Source of the DNA: Sympetrum striolatum
Taxonomy: Eukaryota > Arthropoda > Insecta > Odonata > Libellulidae
Assembly: GCA_947579665.1 (NCBI GenBank)
Contig: CANPUZ010000063.1
Coordinates: forward strand, 248,001-312,000
Reading direction: 5' to 3'
Length of the DNA: 64,000 nucleotides
This document shows, piece after piece, positions 35,213 to 47,989 of the stretch; positions within the stretch are counted from its first letter, which is position 1, and the number at the start of each line of letters is the position of its first letter. The position numbers and the translations under genes were made by a program. The notes beneath the pieces were generated by a model. That model was given only the letters and a program-made list of their open reading frames with translations. It ran no database searches and was not told where the DNA came from.

Positions 35213-35811
35213 TCCTTAATTGGGTGAGATTGAGACTAGGAAGTCTCTTCTTACACATAACCCATCGTCGTATGAGAAACAGAAAGAAAGAGATAGTTTG
35301 TAAAAGAAGAAAACTAATGTGTGGATTTAATCAAACCTAAGCTGAAGGCTCAGGAAAAAACTACAGGAAAACTCACAGGAAAGGGAGCGTGAAAAACCTG
35401 CCAAACCTACAGATAAAAAACTATATGTTGTGACAAAGATTGAAAATAGGAATGAAAGACAAGCAGAGAATAGATAAAAATTAAACAAAAAGGACTGGGG
35501 AAAAATAGATATTCTCTTCAAGCAATCAAATAAAACATTTTCACAAATGACACTAATTCTAAATTGCAAGAATTGTAGCATTAAAAAAAAAGATGAGAAT
35601 GAATAAAGTGATCAAAAACAGTTTATATGAAATTGAACAAAGACAACAAGAAAAAAAAAGAAAAATGAATTAAAAAAATGAATTAAATTACATTAATGAA
35701 ACACACTCACGTAAACTTGCAAGCATAAAAACAGCTATCTTCAGTGCAAATGGGTGCCGTGCTTAATTTAGAGGTCACATTGAACATTTGGAGCGATCCA
35801 TATACGTATAT
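35213..35811. other. A-rich intron segment
   Basis: Purine-rich, AT-rich sequence between two B-box units; nothing recognised. Confidence 0.4.
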
Positions 35812-36645
35812 ATATACGAGTAAAATGCTGCTTGCATACTGCAAGCAGATCGACAACAGTTAATTTATATGGGGACGGTCCTAAAAAAAAAAAAAAAGAT
35901 TGAAAATATTCTTAAAATTCGCTGCAAATTAATCGTCTGGCATCGAACCCAGGTCTTTCTGGTAATACGTCCTATGCAGTACAACAGAAAATCACCACCT
36001 CTAACTATGTGTGAAAATTCAAGCAGAAATGTTGGCTTCAACTGCCCCAAAGGACATCCTACTTTTCCCATATATTCCTTAAGATAGAAATATTAATGTG
36101 CTCTGGCATCGAACCCAGGAATAGTACGGTCTTATAAAAAATTTTTTCTAAAACCAATTCGTACCATACATCTTCCAGCAAAGCACGAACATGCTATAAT
36201 TTCAATAAGTGCATCAAAAAAAATAATGAAAAACTACTCCCATGTATTTTAAACGGCGGATTTTTGCATCGTCCTAGCATGGAACCTAGGATATTTTTCA
36301 TCAAAGTCATTAATGTTTTCAATAGATCATGACCATGTATAACGGCTCCTAGAGTTTTGATTATCTTACTATACGGGAAGTAGTTTTTAGAAATTCCCGA
36401 AAATCAAAGCAATGCATTAAAACGGGAAAAATCGGGACTTTGGGGCCCTCTGGAATCGAACCCATGACAGTGAAGTTCAAAATCGCAATTTTTCTGGCGG
36501 TTACACGTTATGGCCAATACGTCGAAAAAATTTCAAGTCAATGCCGCTTATGGTTTAGGCTGTGAATTAGTATCCTATCTATCTATCTATCTATATAGGT
36601 ATATCCATGAATGAATCCGGATAAGCATCTATATATAATAGATAA
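35812..36645 (-). repeat. B-box composite unit in arm intron (minus-sense)
   Basis: Starts ACGAGTAAAATGCTGCTTGC with CTGCAAGC, has four modules near 35943, 36107, 36278 and 36457, and ends in the TATC repeat and TCCGGATAAGC. A compact four-module version about 830 bp long. A (GT)n microsatellite follows at about 36652-36669. Confidence 0.8.
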
Positions 36646-36669
36646 AATAGAGTGTGTGTGTGTGTGTGT

Positions 36670-37640
36670 ATGATCGCTTAAAACTCGAGAACTGAAAGAC
36701 GCAGAACTTTAAAATTTTCTACATTATAAAACGTCAACCCCGCACAGAGTATAGGCTACTTTTTATTCCCCTAAGGTCCACGGTTCAAACCCAGATGGGT
36801 CAAAATGTTTCCATAAGAAATACACGTAGAGGTTATTTTTTTTTTGAAGCATCGTTAATTTCTTCTGCAAATTTAAATTAGAAGTAATTGTCCTAGGAAG
36901 TCAAATCAAGCACCAAAAGAAGGAGAATAGAATAAAAATTCTTATTTTGGAGGTGGAATATCGTTTGTGATTCGAAGTTGCGAACAGTTTGATAAAATCT
37001 GTGAATATTATATCTAAATTTTGAGGTTGTAAACAATCCCCCTGACTATCAAGGCGATTGTTGATTCTAGCTCTTGAGTTTATCTATGAGAACTTCCATT
37101 TCCGTTATAGTGTGTGTGTTAATGATTGTGTTCAAATTTCATCGTTAATTTTTTAGAGCGATATGCATTTTAATCCCTTTATTCGTGTACAATATTCGTT
37201 TCCTTTATCCTTTTGCACCTTTCTGAAAATGTCTCTTTAAATATGGTGCTGTTTATCCTAATGTGATCTTAGAATAGATTTTTTAAACGAATGTTGTCTT
37301 AGTTGAAGGATTTATCCTTTCCAAAGATATGAGATAAAATATTGAGTTAATATGGTTTTATAGACATTTTTATAACTTTTTTTTGGGTTTATTGCTTTTT
37401 AAATTATTATAGCTTGGCATTAGCTACCTACAATTATGAAGCATGTGTTACAATAAAAAATCAGACTGTTACACTGGTATTTATCATTGTTAACTTCTCT
37501 GTTGAGAATCAATGGGCACTTCAGCTAGTAACAAATAAATCTTGATGTATTTAGTAACGTTTTTATCTTTGTTTCATGTATCCATGTTGGAAAACCTAAA
37601 AGTTCTGATTTTCAGTAGTCATAACAAGACTTTTGAATCG
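36670..37640. other. arm intron, AT-rich, expected exon not found
   Basis: Reading in minus sense I looked for GVRMEEIVEG or IPIFVQ-like coding sequence and saw none. A lone decayed module (CACGGTTCAAACCCAGA, about 36780) is present. Confidence 0.45.
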
Positions 37641-37648
37641 CCCTGTAC

Positions 37649-37705
37649 GACAGCACCCCTCCCTCCGGTACCACCTCCCCCTCCACTGGCCACAGAAGAC
37701 CGGTG
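37649..37705 (-). CDS. arm: putative partial armadillo exon, repeat-10 loop (HRSSVAS...)
   Basis: After a good acceptor (pyrimidine tract, TTGCAG) the minus strand reads HRSSVASGGGGGTGGRGAV in phase 0. This is what should follow DTQR in insect armadillo (QRSSVAS plus a Gly/Ser-rich loop). The similarity then stops at a CTGTCG|TACAGGGCGATTC junction. Either a GTACAG donor lies here or a repeat beginning CAGGGCGATTC has replaced the rest. The conserved continuation (GVRMEEIVEG ... FVQ, about 40 codons) was not found between here and the next exon at 34053. The short length and low-complexity glycine run make this call tentative, but the acceptor, phase, order and RSSVAS match all agree. Confidence 0.5.
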
Positions 37706-38490
37706 CTGCAACACAAAGAGACAACTTAAATAATAATCACCCTTGTGTATATATTTATTTATTTTGTACCAGTAAAATGTTGCTTGCATACTGCAAGCAT
37801 GTTGATAACACAAATTTCAAGTTGAAATAATATCGAGGGTCCTCAAAAGAAAAAATCTGATGTGGCCAGCACACGACTTTCTTCATATCTATTATATATA
37901 GATGCTTCTCTGGATTCATTCATGGATATAGATAGGTAACTAATTCACTGGCTAAACCACAAGGGAAAAATTGCGATTTTGAACCTCAGTGTCATGGGTT
38001 TGATTCCAGAGGAGCTCAAAGTCCCGATTTTTCCCATTTGAATGCATTGCTTTGAATTTCGGGAATTAAAAAAAATACTTTCCGGATAGATAGAGAATTA
38101 AAAGTCTAGGAGCCTATATATATGGTCATGATCTATCGAAAACTAAAATGTCTTTAACAGAAGATATCCTGGGTTCGATGCTAGGACGATGCGAATATCT
38201 GCCCTTTAAAATACAGTCAAACCTCGCTTAACGAGCACCTCGCATAACGAATGATTCGCATGACTAGCTAAACAAAATGTAACAAAGTGACTCGCTTAAC
38301 GAGCGATGTTTCGCAGAAAGATTGACGAGGATACATTGCGGTGCCACTTGGAGGTTCCTGCCGGCATCTTGGCTATCAGTCTATATTCAGGGCTCGTTCA
38401 GCTAGCATCTTACTGTCGCTTACGAAAGTTGTATCCGGACAAATTATTGTGTATTTTTAGTGCAGAGTTTAAATATTCTTCCCCAAAGAA

Positions 38491-41400
38491 AATGCCACAA
38501 GAAGAAAGGACTAAGAGAAAAAAATCACCATAGAAGTCAAATAATGCAATGCAATAGTATGTGAAAAATATAGAACAATTAGTTTGGTTTCACATGCATG
38601 TAAAATATTACTAATGATAATTTTAAAGAGAATTAAGAAGCAAATTGAAGACAAAATATCAGCTGATCAGTATGGTTTTAGGGAAAAAGAAGGAACACGT
38701 GATACTATATGGAGTTAAGGCTAATTTTGGAAAAGAATCTAAAAGATAATAAAAACACCTTTTTAGGTTTTATAGATTTCGAAAAGGCATTTGACAAAGT
38801 TTACCAGAAAGTTTTAATACAAATGTTACATAAAATTGGAATAGATACAACTGCCTAAAAATAATTCAAATAATGTATAGAAACCAGGAAGCTGCTTTCA
38901 GAATAAATTCCGAACTGACAAAATGGTTTGAAGTAAAATGTGGAGTAAGACAGAGGTGTATGATGATACATACGACAGATATATCGTATCATCATACACC
39001 CGATGAATATTTTAAAGGAAATAAGGTTAAATAAAAGACTTTTATTTCACCTGTACAGTGAAGAAGTTATAGGCAAGCATTAGAAGAGATTAAGGGTATA
39101 TGTATAGGAGGAAGGAATTTCAACAATATAAGGTATGCAGATGATATAGTAATCATTACATCTTCAAAAGAGGATTTAGAGTTAGCAATGCAAAAAGTTT
39201 ATGAGGTGGGAGCAAAATTTTGATTGAAAATTAATACCAATAAAACAAAAGTAATGATGGTGGCTAGTAAAATGAGCAATATTGACTGCAATATAAAATA
39301 ATGACAAACCAATAAAAAAAGTCTAACAGTTTAGATATCTAGGAAGTTTAATGTCAGACAATTGGTAATGAAATAAACTCAAGAATTGGAATGGCAAAGG
39401 AAATTTTTTGGAAATACAAGGACCTAATGAGAGGAGAGATCAACATGAAACTAACACTGAAAATGTTGAGGTGTTATGTTTGGCCGGTTTTCCTGTATGG
39501 GTGCAAGACATGGACCATCTTAAATAGTATGGAAAAAAGAATAAAGGCATTGGACACATTGTTTGCCAGAAGAATTTTAAAAATTAAATGGTCATACAGA
39601 ATAACTAATGAAGAGGTTTGGAGAAAGATTGGAAGCAGGTATAGCCTATGGAATGAAGTGAAAAGAAGAAAGTGGAAATACGCGGGACATGTGCTGAGTG
39701 GATCATCAGGGGAGAGAATCGTGAAAGCGCTGGAAGGATGGACAGTAAGGAAGAGAAAAAGAGGGAAACCAAGGATGGAATGGATGGACAATTTAAAGAA
39801 CTGGATGGATATTAACAAATATGAGGAAATGAAAAGGAGAACAAGTCGTAGAGAAGAGTGGAGATCCATGAGAGCATACCTCCTGATAGGAGAAGCTACC
39901 GATTGATGATGATGATGATGATAGAAGTAAAACGTCAAATCATTGAGAAGCAGGATCGAGGTGTGAGCGTGGCTTACCTAGCACGTTCATACAATCGGTC
40001 CACATCTACTATTTGCACTATCCTCAAAAACAAGGATAAGATTAAGGAGATTGATGCCTCAAAGTGGGTCACAAGAATTTCTACGCAAAGACCACGTATT
40101 CTAGACGATGTTGAAAGATTGCTTCTCATATGGATCAATGAGAAGCAAATGCAGTGCGACACTATTAACGAAAACCTAATTTGTGAGAAAGCGAAACTTA
40201 TTTTTTGCCGACCTCATTAAGAAGACTCCAGGATCATCAACGGACAAAGAAGTATTCAAGGCAAGCCGTGGGTGGTTCGAAAAGTTTAAGAGAAGAACTA
40301 GCATCCACAGCGTTGTGAGGCACGGAGAAGCAGCAAGCTCAGACATAAAGGTGGCCGAGAACTTCATCGGCGTATTCAAGAACCTTGTGAATTCTGAGGG
40401 TTATCTGCCGCAGCAGGTTTTTAATTGTGATGAAATGGGTCTCTTTTGGAAAAAGATGCCGAAGCGAACTTATATAACAGCAGATGATGAAGGCATTGCC
40501 AGGTCACAAGCCAATGAAAGAGAGTCTCACATTGTTGTTTTGTGCAAATGCAAGTGGCGATTTGAAAATTAAACCGCTGCTCGTTTTACCATTCGGACAA
40601 TCCACGAGCCTTCAAGAAGTATAGCGTCCAGAAGTGGCTAAATATCATGTGGAGGTCCAACAATAAGGCTTGGGTGATACATTACCTTTTTATAGATTGG
40701 ATTAATGTAGTGTTTGGTCCGTCTGTAAAAAATATATGTTTGAGATGAATTTGCCACTCCGTGCCTTGCTTGTTATGGGCAACGCTCCTGCACATCGGCC
40801 AGACCTAGAAGAAGACCTCCTTGAAGAATTTAACAAAAATAAGATTCAATTCCAGCCTCCTAACACCACTCCTTTACTGCAGCCAATGGATCAGCAGGTC
40901 ATTTCAAATTTTTAAAAGCTCTACACTAAAACTCTCTTTGAGCATTGTTTTGAGGTAACTGAAGGAACCAATCTCACTCTCAGAGAGTTTTGGAAATACC
41001 ACTTTCACATCGTTGACTGCCTCAAGATGATCGACAAGGCATGGGAGGGGGTCACCAAGAGAACCCTTATTTCTGCATGGAAGAAGCTATGGCCAGACAG
41101 CGTTGTCGAACACAACTCCGAGCAGTTTGAGCAAGTGCCTGCGGAGCCGGTAGTTGACGAGATTGTGTCTCTGGCCAAGATTATGGGGCTAGAGGTGGAT
41201 AGCAACGACATCAACAAGCTAGTGGATGAGCATAGCCAGAGACTGACCACCGAAGAGCTTACGGAGCTGAATTCTGTGTCACAGCAAGAATTTGTGGAGA
41301 GTATTTCGTCAGGGGAGGAGGAGATAACAGCCTCAGCAGAGCAACAACCTTCCAACAAAATTAGGGAGATATGAAAAGCATGGGAAGCTGTTACATCGTA

Positions 41401-41530
41401 CGTTGAGAAGCATCACCCTAATAAGGCAGTAGCTATGCACGCTGCAAATTTATTTAACGATAATGCTGTGTCTTATTTTCGCAAAATCTTGAAGCAAAAG
41501 CAGAGAAATACCTCTCTAGACAACTTTCTA
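38491..41530 (+). pseudogene. Tigger-family transposase, interrupted and frameshifted
   Basis: Pogo/Tigger transposases have an N-terminal CENP-B HTH pair and a DDD catalytic core. The frame starts MPQEERTKRKKSP at about 38491 and is cut by the nested LINE. It resumes EVKRQIIEKQDRGVSVAYLA and ...RSTSTICTILKNK (39925 on), then FFADLIKK, GWFEKFKRRTSIHSVVRHGE and FNCDEMGLFWKKMPKRTY (first catalytic Asp, about 40430). After a frameshift near 40570 come MGNAPAHRPD (second catalytic Asp replaced by Gly) and NTTPLLQPMDQQVI (third Asp). A 115-codon acidic open stretch follows at 41027-41374. Stops and the lost Asp show it is inactive. Confidence 0.85.
38538..39920 (+). mobile_element. 5'-truncated non-LTR retrotransposon nested in the Tigger
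   Basis: Flanked by ATAGAAGT at 38530-38537 and 39921-39928. Broken frames give reverse-transcriptase segments ISADQYGFREKEGTRDT, FLGFIDFEKAFDKVYQKVL and RYADDIVIITSSKEDLELAM. An open 171-codon stretch (39391-39906) follows with VWPVFLYGCKTWTI, RRILKIKWSYRITNEEVWRK and WKYAGHVLSG...RGKPRMEW. It ends in (GAT)n. This C-terminal pattern is widespread in RTE- and CR1-type insect LINEs; I do not assign the clade firmly. Confidence 0.85.
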
Positions 41531-42335
41531 GTAAAAAAGGATATATTATAGAATATATACTACATTATTATAAATTTTTTCGGAATAAAACGCATTATCC
41601 TATTTTACATTGATTCCAATGGAAAAAATTGTTTCGCTTAACGAGTGTTTCGCATTACGAGTAAGATTCTGGAACGAATTAAACTCGTTAAGCGAGGTTC
41701 CACTGTACATGGGAGTGGTTTTTCATTATTTCTTTTATACACTTATCGAAATGATAAGAAGTTCGTGCTTGGCTAGAAGATGTATGGTAAGAATTGTTTT
41801 AAGAAAAAAAATTTCATAAAACCCAACTATTCCTGGGTTCGATGCCAGAGCACAATAACTTTTTTCTCATATGGAATATAAGGGAAAAGTAGGACGTCGT
41901 TTGAGGCAGTTGCAGCAAATATTTCTGCTTGAATTTTCACACATAGTTAGAGATGCTGATCTTCTGTTCTGCTGCATAGGAAGTATGACCAGGAAGACCC
42001 GGGTTCGATGCCAGACGATTAAATTGCAGCGAATTTTAAAAATATTTTCAATCCTTTTTTTTTCTTTTGAGGACCGTCCCGATATGATGCCGATATGAAA
42101 TTAGTGTTGTCGATCTGCTTGCAGTATGCAAGCTACATTTTACTCTTATAAGATGTAAATATTTATCTACGGCAGTATTTTCGAACTCTATATTCAATCT
42201 AAACTTGGAAGATAAAAGATTAATTTACATCATATTATCTTTTACGTCACAAACATTATAAATAACATTTTTTCAGGATATGTTCGAAGAAAAACGATGA
42301 AATTGGCCTTTTGCCCACAGCGCCCACGAATTAAA

Positions 42336-42650
42336 TAATCAGCAACTTCCGGTTTATCAGTACTTCACGAATAAGTCCTATACAATCAGTTTTACAAAAA
42401 TATGTTTCATACAAAAGGTATAGTTAATAATATTTTGGAAAACCTTATTAATAAAAATATATACCTAGATATCAAATTAATGGAGATATTTTGCAAAAAC
42501 GGAAACGAGCTTCGAAAAGTCAAGCTCAACTTCCGGTTAACCGATTTACTCCAAAAACTAATCAACTCTAGCGAAACCAACCAAAGTACTATATATGAAA
42601 TTTGGTGTTGATATGACAAATAGTTTTCATGTTAGAGCGTCCACTAAGTA
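42336..42650. repeat. dispersed repeat, copy 1 (partner 46745-47055)
   Basis: Contains ACTTCCGGTTTATCAGTA, CAACTTCCGGTTAACCGATT and ACTCCAAAAACTAATCAACT, also found in the same order and orientation at 46745-47055. No coding content; family unknown. Confidence 0.75.
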
Positions 42651-45600
42651 CAGCTAACAGCAAAAAGAAGTTACCACCCCTGACCCACCAAGAAATACTA
42701 AATCCAAGTTTCGGGCCGGCGAGCCTTTCTCTCGAGAAGAGAGGGAGAGAAAAGAAAGGACATGGTCCGTTACGCTAGCTCTGCTCTCGCGTTTGATGGA
42801 GAATTTTCGTTATTTATATAAATATCATTTATTAGTATCCATTATCTGCCACAGCATTTTGTGTGTTCACGAGTACTGTTGTATTTGACAATGATCAACG
42901 GGAAAATAACTAAAGAAATTAATTGAATTGAATGCAGCAATCAAAGTAATTCTCACTTTGCTTTTCGATAACAGATTATCAAATCATTTCCAATACAATA
43001 AAAATGAATTTAACTGAATACAAAATTCGGCATCAAATTAACTCACATTTCGTTTTTCGAAAATTGATCATTTAAATCACCTTCAACGATTGATTATGCA
43101 CAAAACCAGCAACTTTTCTCTTCTTCTTAATTTCAAATAGGCCACAACGCAGGATCTTGGACTCAACTATGGCATTCTTCTTCAGGGGGACCGGTTGTTT
43201 ATACTCACAAAATTTACAAACGTTTTCGTGTGTTTCGGATAAAATCTCGAAAATTCAATTCGAAAACAATAATACACAACCAGAATAAGGTTTTTTATTC
43301 ATTTTCTTTGCTATTGGTTCTTGCCTCAATGTCATGTGACCATTGTTTTTAATTTAATTTTTCAAAATAAATAAAGCCTGCTGCGATAAAAATGAACTTT
43401 ACGTGCATTTCTTACGGAAATGCTTTGACTCGTCTGGGTTCGAAGCAAGGACGAAGTGTCACCATTTTTTACAATAGAAACACTTTCGTAAATCATATTT
43501 CGTATATGTATATTTGAATGCAATGTTCTGTAAAAATTTCAAGGCAATCGACCGAGTAGTTTTCGAGTTTTGCAGCCACAGACACACGCAGGCGCAATTT
43601 TTATATATAACATATGTGCATAATTCGGTGGATTACTATAATTTGATTGCTTTTAGAAACCTTTCGTTTAACTTTCCCAATTGAAAAGCGTTCTATTATC
43701 AAGAGAAATAACTAAGGAATAAACACAAGGAAATAAAAGTTCCACAACTTCCACACAAAAAGTCGTGTAACTTTGACGAAGTTGTTTATTTCCTTATGTT
43801 TAGTTACCTATGAAGTTCCTCAAAGTTAAAGCTCATCCGATTGATTTAAATAAGAAATATTTTTTTCTAGAATACTGTATCCCGTTACTCTCATGACTCC
43901 TATAGACTGTGTATTCCATGACTTTGTAAAATTAAATTATCCTTATAACAACACCGTAGAAAATTTATACAATTAGCTTCGACGCTTACTAGCACCATCT
44001 TCAACATTTACATAAATATGCGATCCTCCATATGGCGTGTGCCTGGAAAAAGAAGAAAGAATAAGAGGGAACAAAAGTGTGACCTGCAGGTGAAAGGGTA
44101 GAATTCCTGGAAAACTGTTAAACAGGACAAAACCAAATAGGTGGTGGAGAAGGGCAAGATAAACCTTTCGTTGCCAAAGGGGAATGGAAAGGAAAAACTT
44201 TCTCGTTGGGAGAAGAGTATTTGGGTTGCAATTTGCTTGATTCATTTTGATGCTATCTAAAATAATATGTCCGCTAGTCTTCTCTGATATATGTATAATT
44301 TTTAGCTCGCAATTAGAAGAATGACTCGAAGAATTAAATCTCTCATAAAGTGGGACTGCAGAGCGTCAGATTTGATATTTTGTATGTTCTTCAGCCTATA
44401 ACTTACGAGATCTCACTGTTTATCTGATGTGGATTGAATGAAAATAATCATAAATCACTTGATGAAACCACTGTCCTAAAAATTTGATCCATGGATTCCT
44501 TATCGTTTCAAAGTAATGGCTTCCAGTAAATACTGTAGTAAAAGGCCAGCGGTAGACGTCCTTTTGGTAAAATTCTCGAAATATTATTTCTTAAAAGTTA
44601 CTCCTCTCGTATATTTAGCTATTTACTGATCCACCAATCAACTCCGAAGTGTATTAGAATTTATTACGAAGTTCTCAGTAATTTAAGAAGACCATCTTTT
44701 ATTTTATCAGTTATGAAAAATGATAAGAGCGCTATCCGTAGAATTGTCACTTTTGCATGACAATGGGTCAATCAACCTCTAACCAAATTTAAGACTTACA
44801 TAGCTAGGGGTATTAATTATTAGTACTCGACGCAGGATGAGCAAGTAATTGCGTGTGTGTTACAGTAATGACGATTATAACTGTGTTCAAATACGTATTT
44901 AAATGATATCCTTATTTTGTATTTTATAAAGAGGTGAGATCGACTAGCAAATTTTATAAGTGAATCAAGATGAGTTGAACGTTTTGGCTATCATCAACAC
45001 TGAGATTAAAAATGTATTCACTTGCTTTAGGTTGTTTTTTATATTAATTTTAAAGGTTCTTAAAATCTACGAAACAAATAGCTGTATCTATCATTTAATG
45101 GGATAAAAGAATTGAAAACACTATACATTCAATGATAGTAATGAAAAAGAACCAAAGGAACGCCAGTTTACGCAAATAGCTATTTCTTAAATTTTCCCGT
45201 TTTGTTGTTGATTGATTTGTAAGGATATCCCAAAGGTTTATGAAAATCGTTGGTTAGAAGAAATAGTGAAAAAAGCCTGAAAAGATTAATGTAAATATTG
45301 AGAACGTAATTTTGGAATTAGAATGTTCCGAAGCTTAAATTTCTACGGGAGTGAACTTTCTTTGGTTAATATATGTTTAATTCTACTTCTGAAAGCAGAG
45401 ACGGTCCGAGACATGGGCAGTCTGGGAGACCGTCTACAGCGTTTGTGGGCTCTTCTCTGATCCCTTGATCAGTAACCTACGACCGCTCCTTTGAAGACCC
45501 TTTCTCTTTCCTCTCTCACCCCCACGCAGAAGCTCCCTTTGTTTTCTTAAGAAGGAAGGTATGCTTGGTACCGATTAACCGTTATGTAGACAAAAACATT

Positions 45601-46744
45601 AAAAGCAGACGTAGCACCAAAAGGAGGATTTGCCACAGAGATCCGCAGCAATAGATTTAAATGTATTTTTCATGCATGAGCGTTTACGTGCAAATATTAA
45701 GAATGTAGTTGTAACAGATTTAAGTTGTTGGCTCATACCTTTTCCCAATGTTGAAACTCTTAATCGTTTTAGTATTTTAAAATGTTTGACGGAGAAGGTT
45801 TAAATAAAGGAATTAAATAATTACAAGCATATTATTCAATTCTTTTTGCACTTTGCTCGACTTTGCACGACTAGTCCTTCTAATTTCATTATCCAAAAGA
45901 AATTTTCGAGTGTAAAATATTAAGCAGTTTGTTAAGAGACTACAGGTTAGATAGCAGTGAGTCCAAAATGATCAGAGCCCTCCGCTGGGTATCTTATAAG
46001 ACTATAACTCTGTAAAGACAATAATTATTAGAGATATTCCTTAGCTGTGATTTGCATGACGAAATACGCAACGACGTGATCCCTATTCTCAGCGATCGTT
46101 ATTTATAAATTATTTAGATAGTTGAGTGTATCACATTCTCTGCAATAAGCCTTACAGAGGCTCGCGGATAGTTAATTTAAATGTATTTCTTACTTAACTA
46201 TCTTTCATAAATCTGCAACACCATTATTATATTTATGATATACGTTTTTTTTCTAATTTTTCCTACTTCAGTTGACCTAATTTACAGTAGTTCATATTCT
46301 CTTAATTATCGTATCATAATTAAGTATAATCTTTACGAAAACGATCATCCTGCGTGCATGTGGAGCATTAACTGAAATAACCAATTTCATTCTAAATCTG
46401 CATTGATGGAAAATATTATGTTAGGAGGAAATATGAGCAGCCAAAGTAATTCATTTCCAATATTATAAGAAGAAGAGTGAATTACGCATGAGATTCGAGT
46501 CGATTTAACGAAATACGAATTTAATTCTTTCATAATAAAATACTGCTTCTACCGCAGCAAAAGCAATGACTTTTAGCGAGTATTTGTAAAATATGTATCA
46601 TCACAAAAGCCTTCAAAACGTGCCAGGCATAAAGAGGAAGACGAAAAGCACGCTCAAAACAGAGAATCTGAAAGACTCGCCCTTCTCGAGTTATGCTGGT
46701 TGCATTTTAGGTGGTAACTTTTTTATGCTGTTAGCTGTACATAA
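42651..46744. other. long arm intron segment with no recognised gene
   Basis: About 4 kb of AT-rich sequence. Seen: a lone B-box-like motif (CTGGGTTCGAAGCAAGG, about 43434), and an imperfect inverted repeat around 43718-43803 (AAGGAAATAAA ... TTTATTTCCTT). The open frame at 43973-44245 has no recognisable similarity. Confidence 0.5.
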
Positions 46745-47055
46745 TCAGCTACTTCTGGTTTATCAGTATTTCACAAATAACTCCTAATCAACCGGTGATA
46801 CAAAAATATGTTTAATACAAAATTTATAGTAAATTACATTTGCAAAAACTTTTAGAAGTAATAGAATATACCTTAATATCATATTTATGGAGATAGTTTG
46901 CAAAAACGGAAATGCAGCGAAGCAAAAAGCTCAACTTCCGGTTAACCGATTTACTCCAAAAACTAATCAACTCTGATCGCACCCACCAAAATACTATATA
47001 TGAATTTTGGTATTGATAAGACAAATATTTTTTAGCTTAGAGCGCCCACAAGCAC
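46745..47055. repeat. dispersed repeat, copy 2 (partner 42336-42650)
   Basis: Direct-orientation match to 42336-42650, sharing CAACTTCCGGTTAACCGATT and flanking segments, about 80% by eye. Confidence 0.75.
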
Positions 47056-47184
47056 AGACATCATTCCGAAAATGGTCAAAACGTGTTCTAGGGACCCCAA
47101 AACATGTATTTCCGTTGAAATCTCAAAGTCAATTTTTTGCATGAAAACAATACTTCCTCTATACTACGTATATGAAGAAAGTAA

Positions 47185-47350
47185 ATAAGGATTGAAAATA
47201 ATCTTTAAATTCGCAGAAATTTATCCATATAGCATCGAACCCCAGTCTTCCTGGTGATACTTACTATGCAGCACAACAGAAGATCACCATCTCTAACTAA
47301 TGTGAAAACTCAAGCAGAAATATTTGCTGCCTCAAACTGCCTCAAACAAC
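47185..47350 (-). repeat. B-box repeat fragment
   Basis: One module in minus sense (AGCATCGAACCCCAG, about 47231) with flanking GATCACCATCTCTAACTAAT and CAAGCAGAAATATT, typical of the first module of a unit. Confidence 0.8.
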
Positions 47351-47989
47351 GTCCTTTGTGTACATAGTGTGTACATAGTATGCGAAAGAAAAAACTGTAT
47401 TCGGTTTACTAAATCAAACCTCAATACTTACAAAAAACCTTTTTGTATTCAGGACTGAAATTGTACTGTGGTTTACCAAATGAAAATAAAAGCTTTTCTA
47501 AGTGTAACTCATTTCTAAAAAAGTCTAAACATTGACTGTTAGATCACAAAGAAATTGATGTTTTTTTTTTAATTTTTGAAAGATTCTTTGATCATTTTTG
47601 TACTTTTTAAATTTTCTTTCCTTTCTCTTTATGTTTTTCTCAATTTTTGTTGTATAGCCTTTCCTTTGCATTAATACGTCACTTCATTTTCCTTATATTT
47701 GTATTATGCCATCATAATGTTATCGTAAAAACACACGTCACTATTCTAAGATAAATAAGTGCTTTAATGTATTTCTATGTGAACACAAAACGTATTGTGC
47801 ATTGTTGGTGTCGACAATACAGGATATCCTTAGTTGGAACCTAAAGCTCTAGTATCTGATAAAATTATGAAAATTATATGTATTAATTTTGTATACAATA
47901 TTTAGAGCTAATAAAATACATTCATTCAATTATTTACAATTTCATATTTTACCAACATAGATTATCTTTAGAATGTTTTGTACCAACTC

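Larger units (their letters stand above)
38214..41705 (+). mobile_element. pogo/Tigger transposon, decayed, inserted in a B-box repeat
   Basis: Termini CAGTCAAACCTCGCTTAACG and the complement of CGTTAAGCGAGGTTCCACTG differ at few positions; TA flanks both sides (38212-38213, 41706-41707). The 3492 bp include 1.38 kb of a nested LINE (38538-39920). Internal sequence encodes a CENP-B/DDE transposase in pieces. The precise TA insertion in the repeat unit fixes the order of events. Confidence 0.92.
37768..42145. repeat. B-box composite unit split by a Tigger insertion
   Basis: 37768-37860 is a minus-sense unit start. From about 37885 a plus-sense unit runs to 38211, is interrupted by the Tigger at 38214-41705, and resumes at 41706 (CCCTTTAAAATA | CATGGGAG, intact at 5450-5472). 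It ends CTTGCAGTATGCAAG at about 42130. Motifs occur near 37999, 38171, 41837 and 42001. Confidence 0.85.

Noticed and set aside
43973..44245. Minus-strand 90-codon frame in the long arm intron
   Set aside because: No armadillo similarity, no splice sites in a fitting phase, and no recognised domain.
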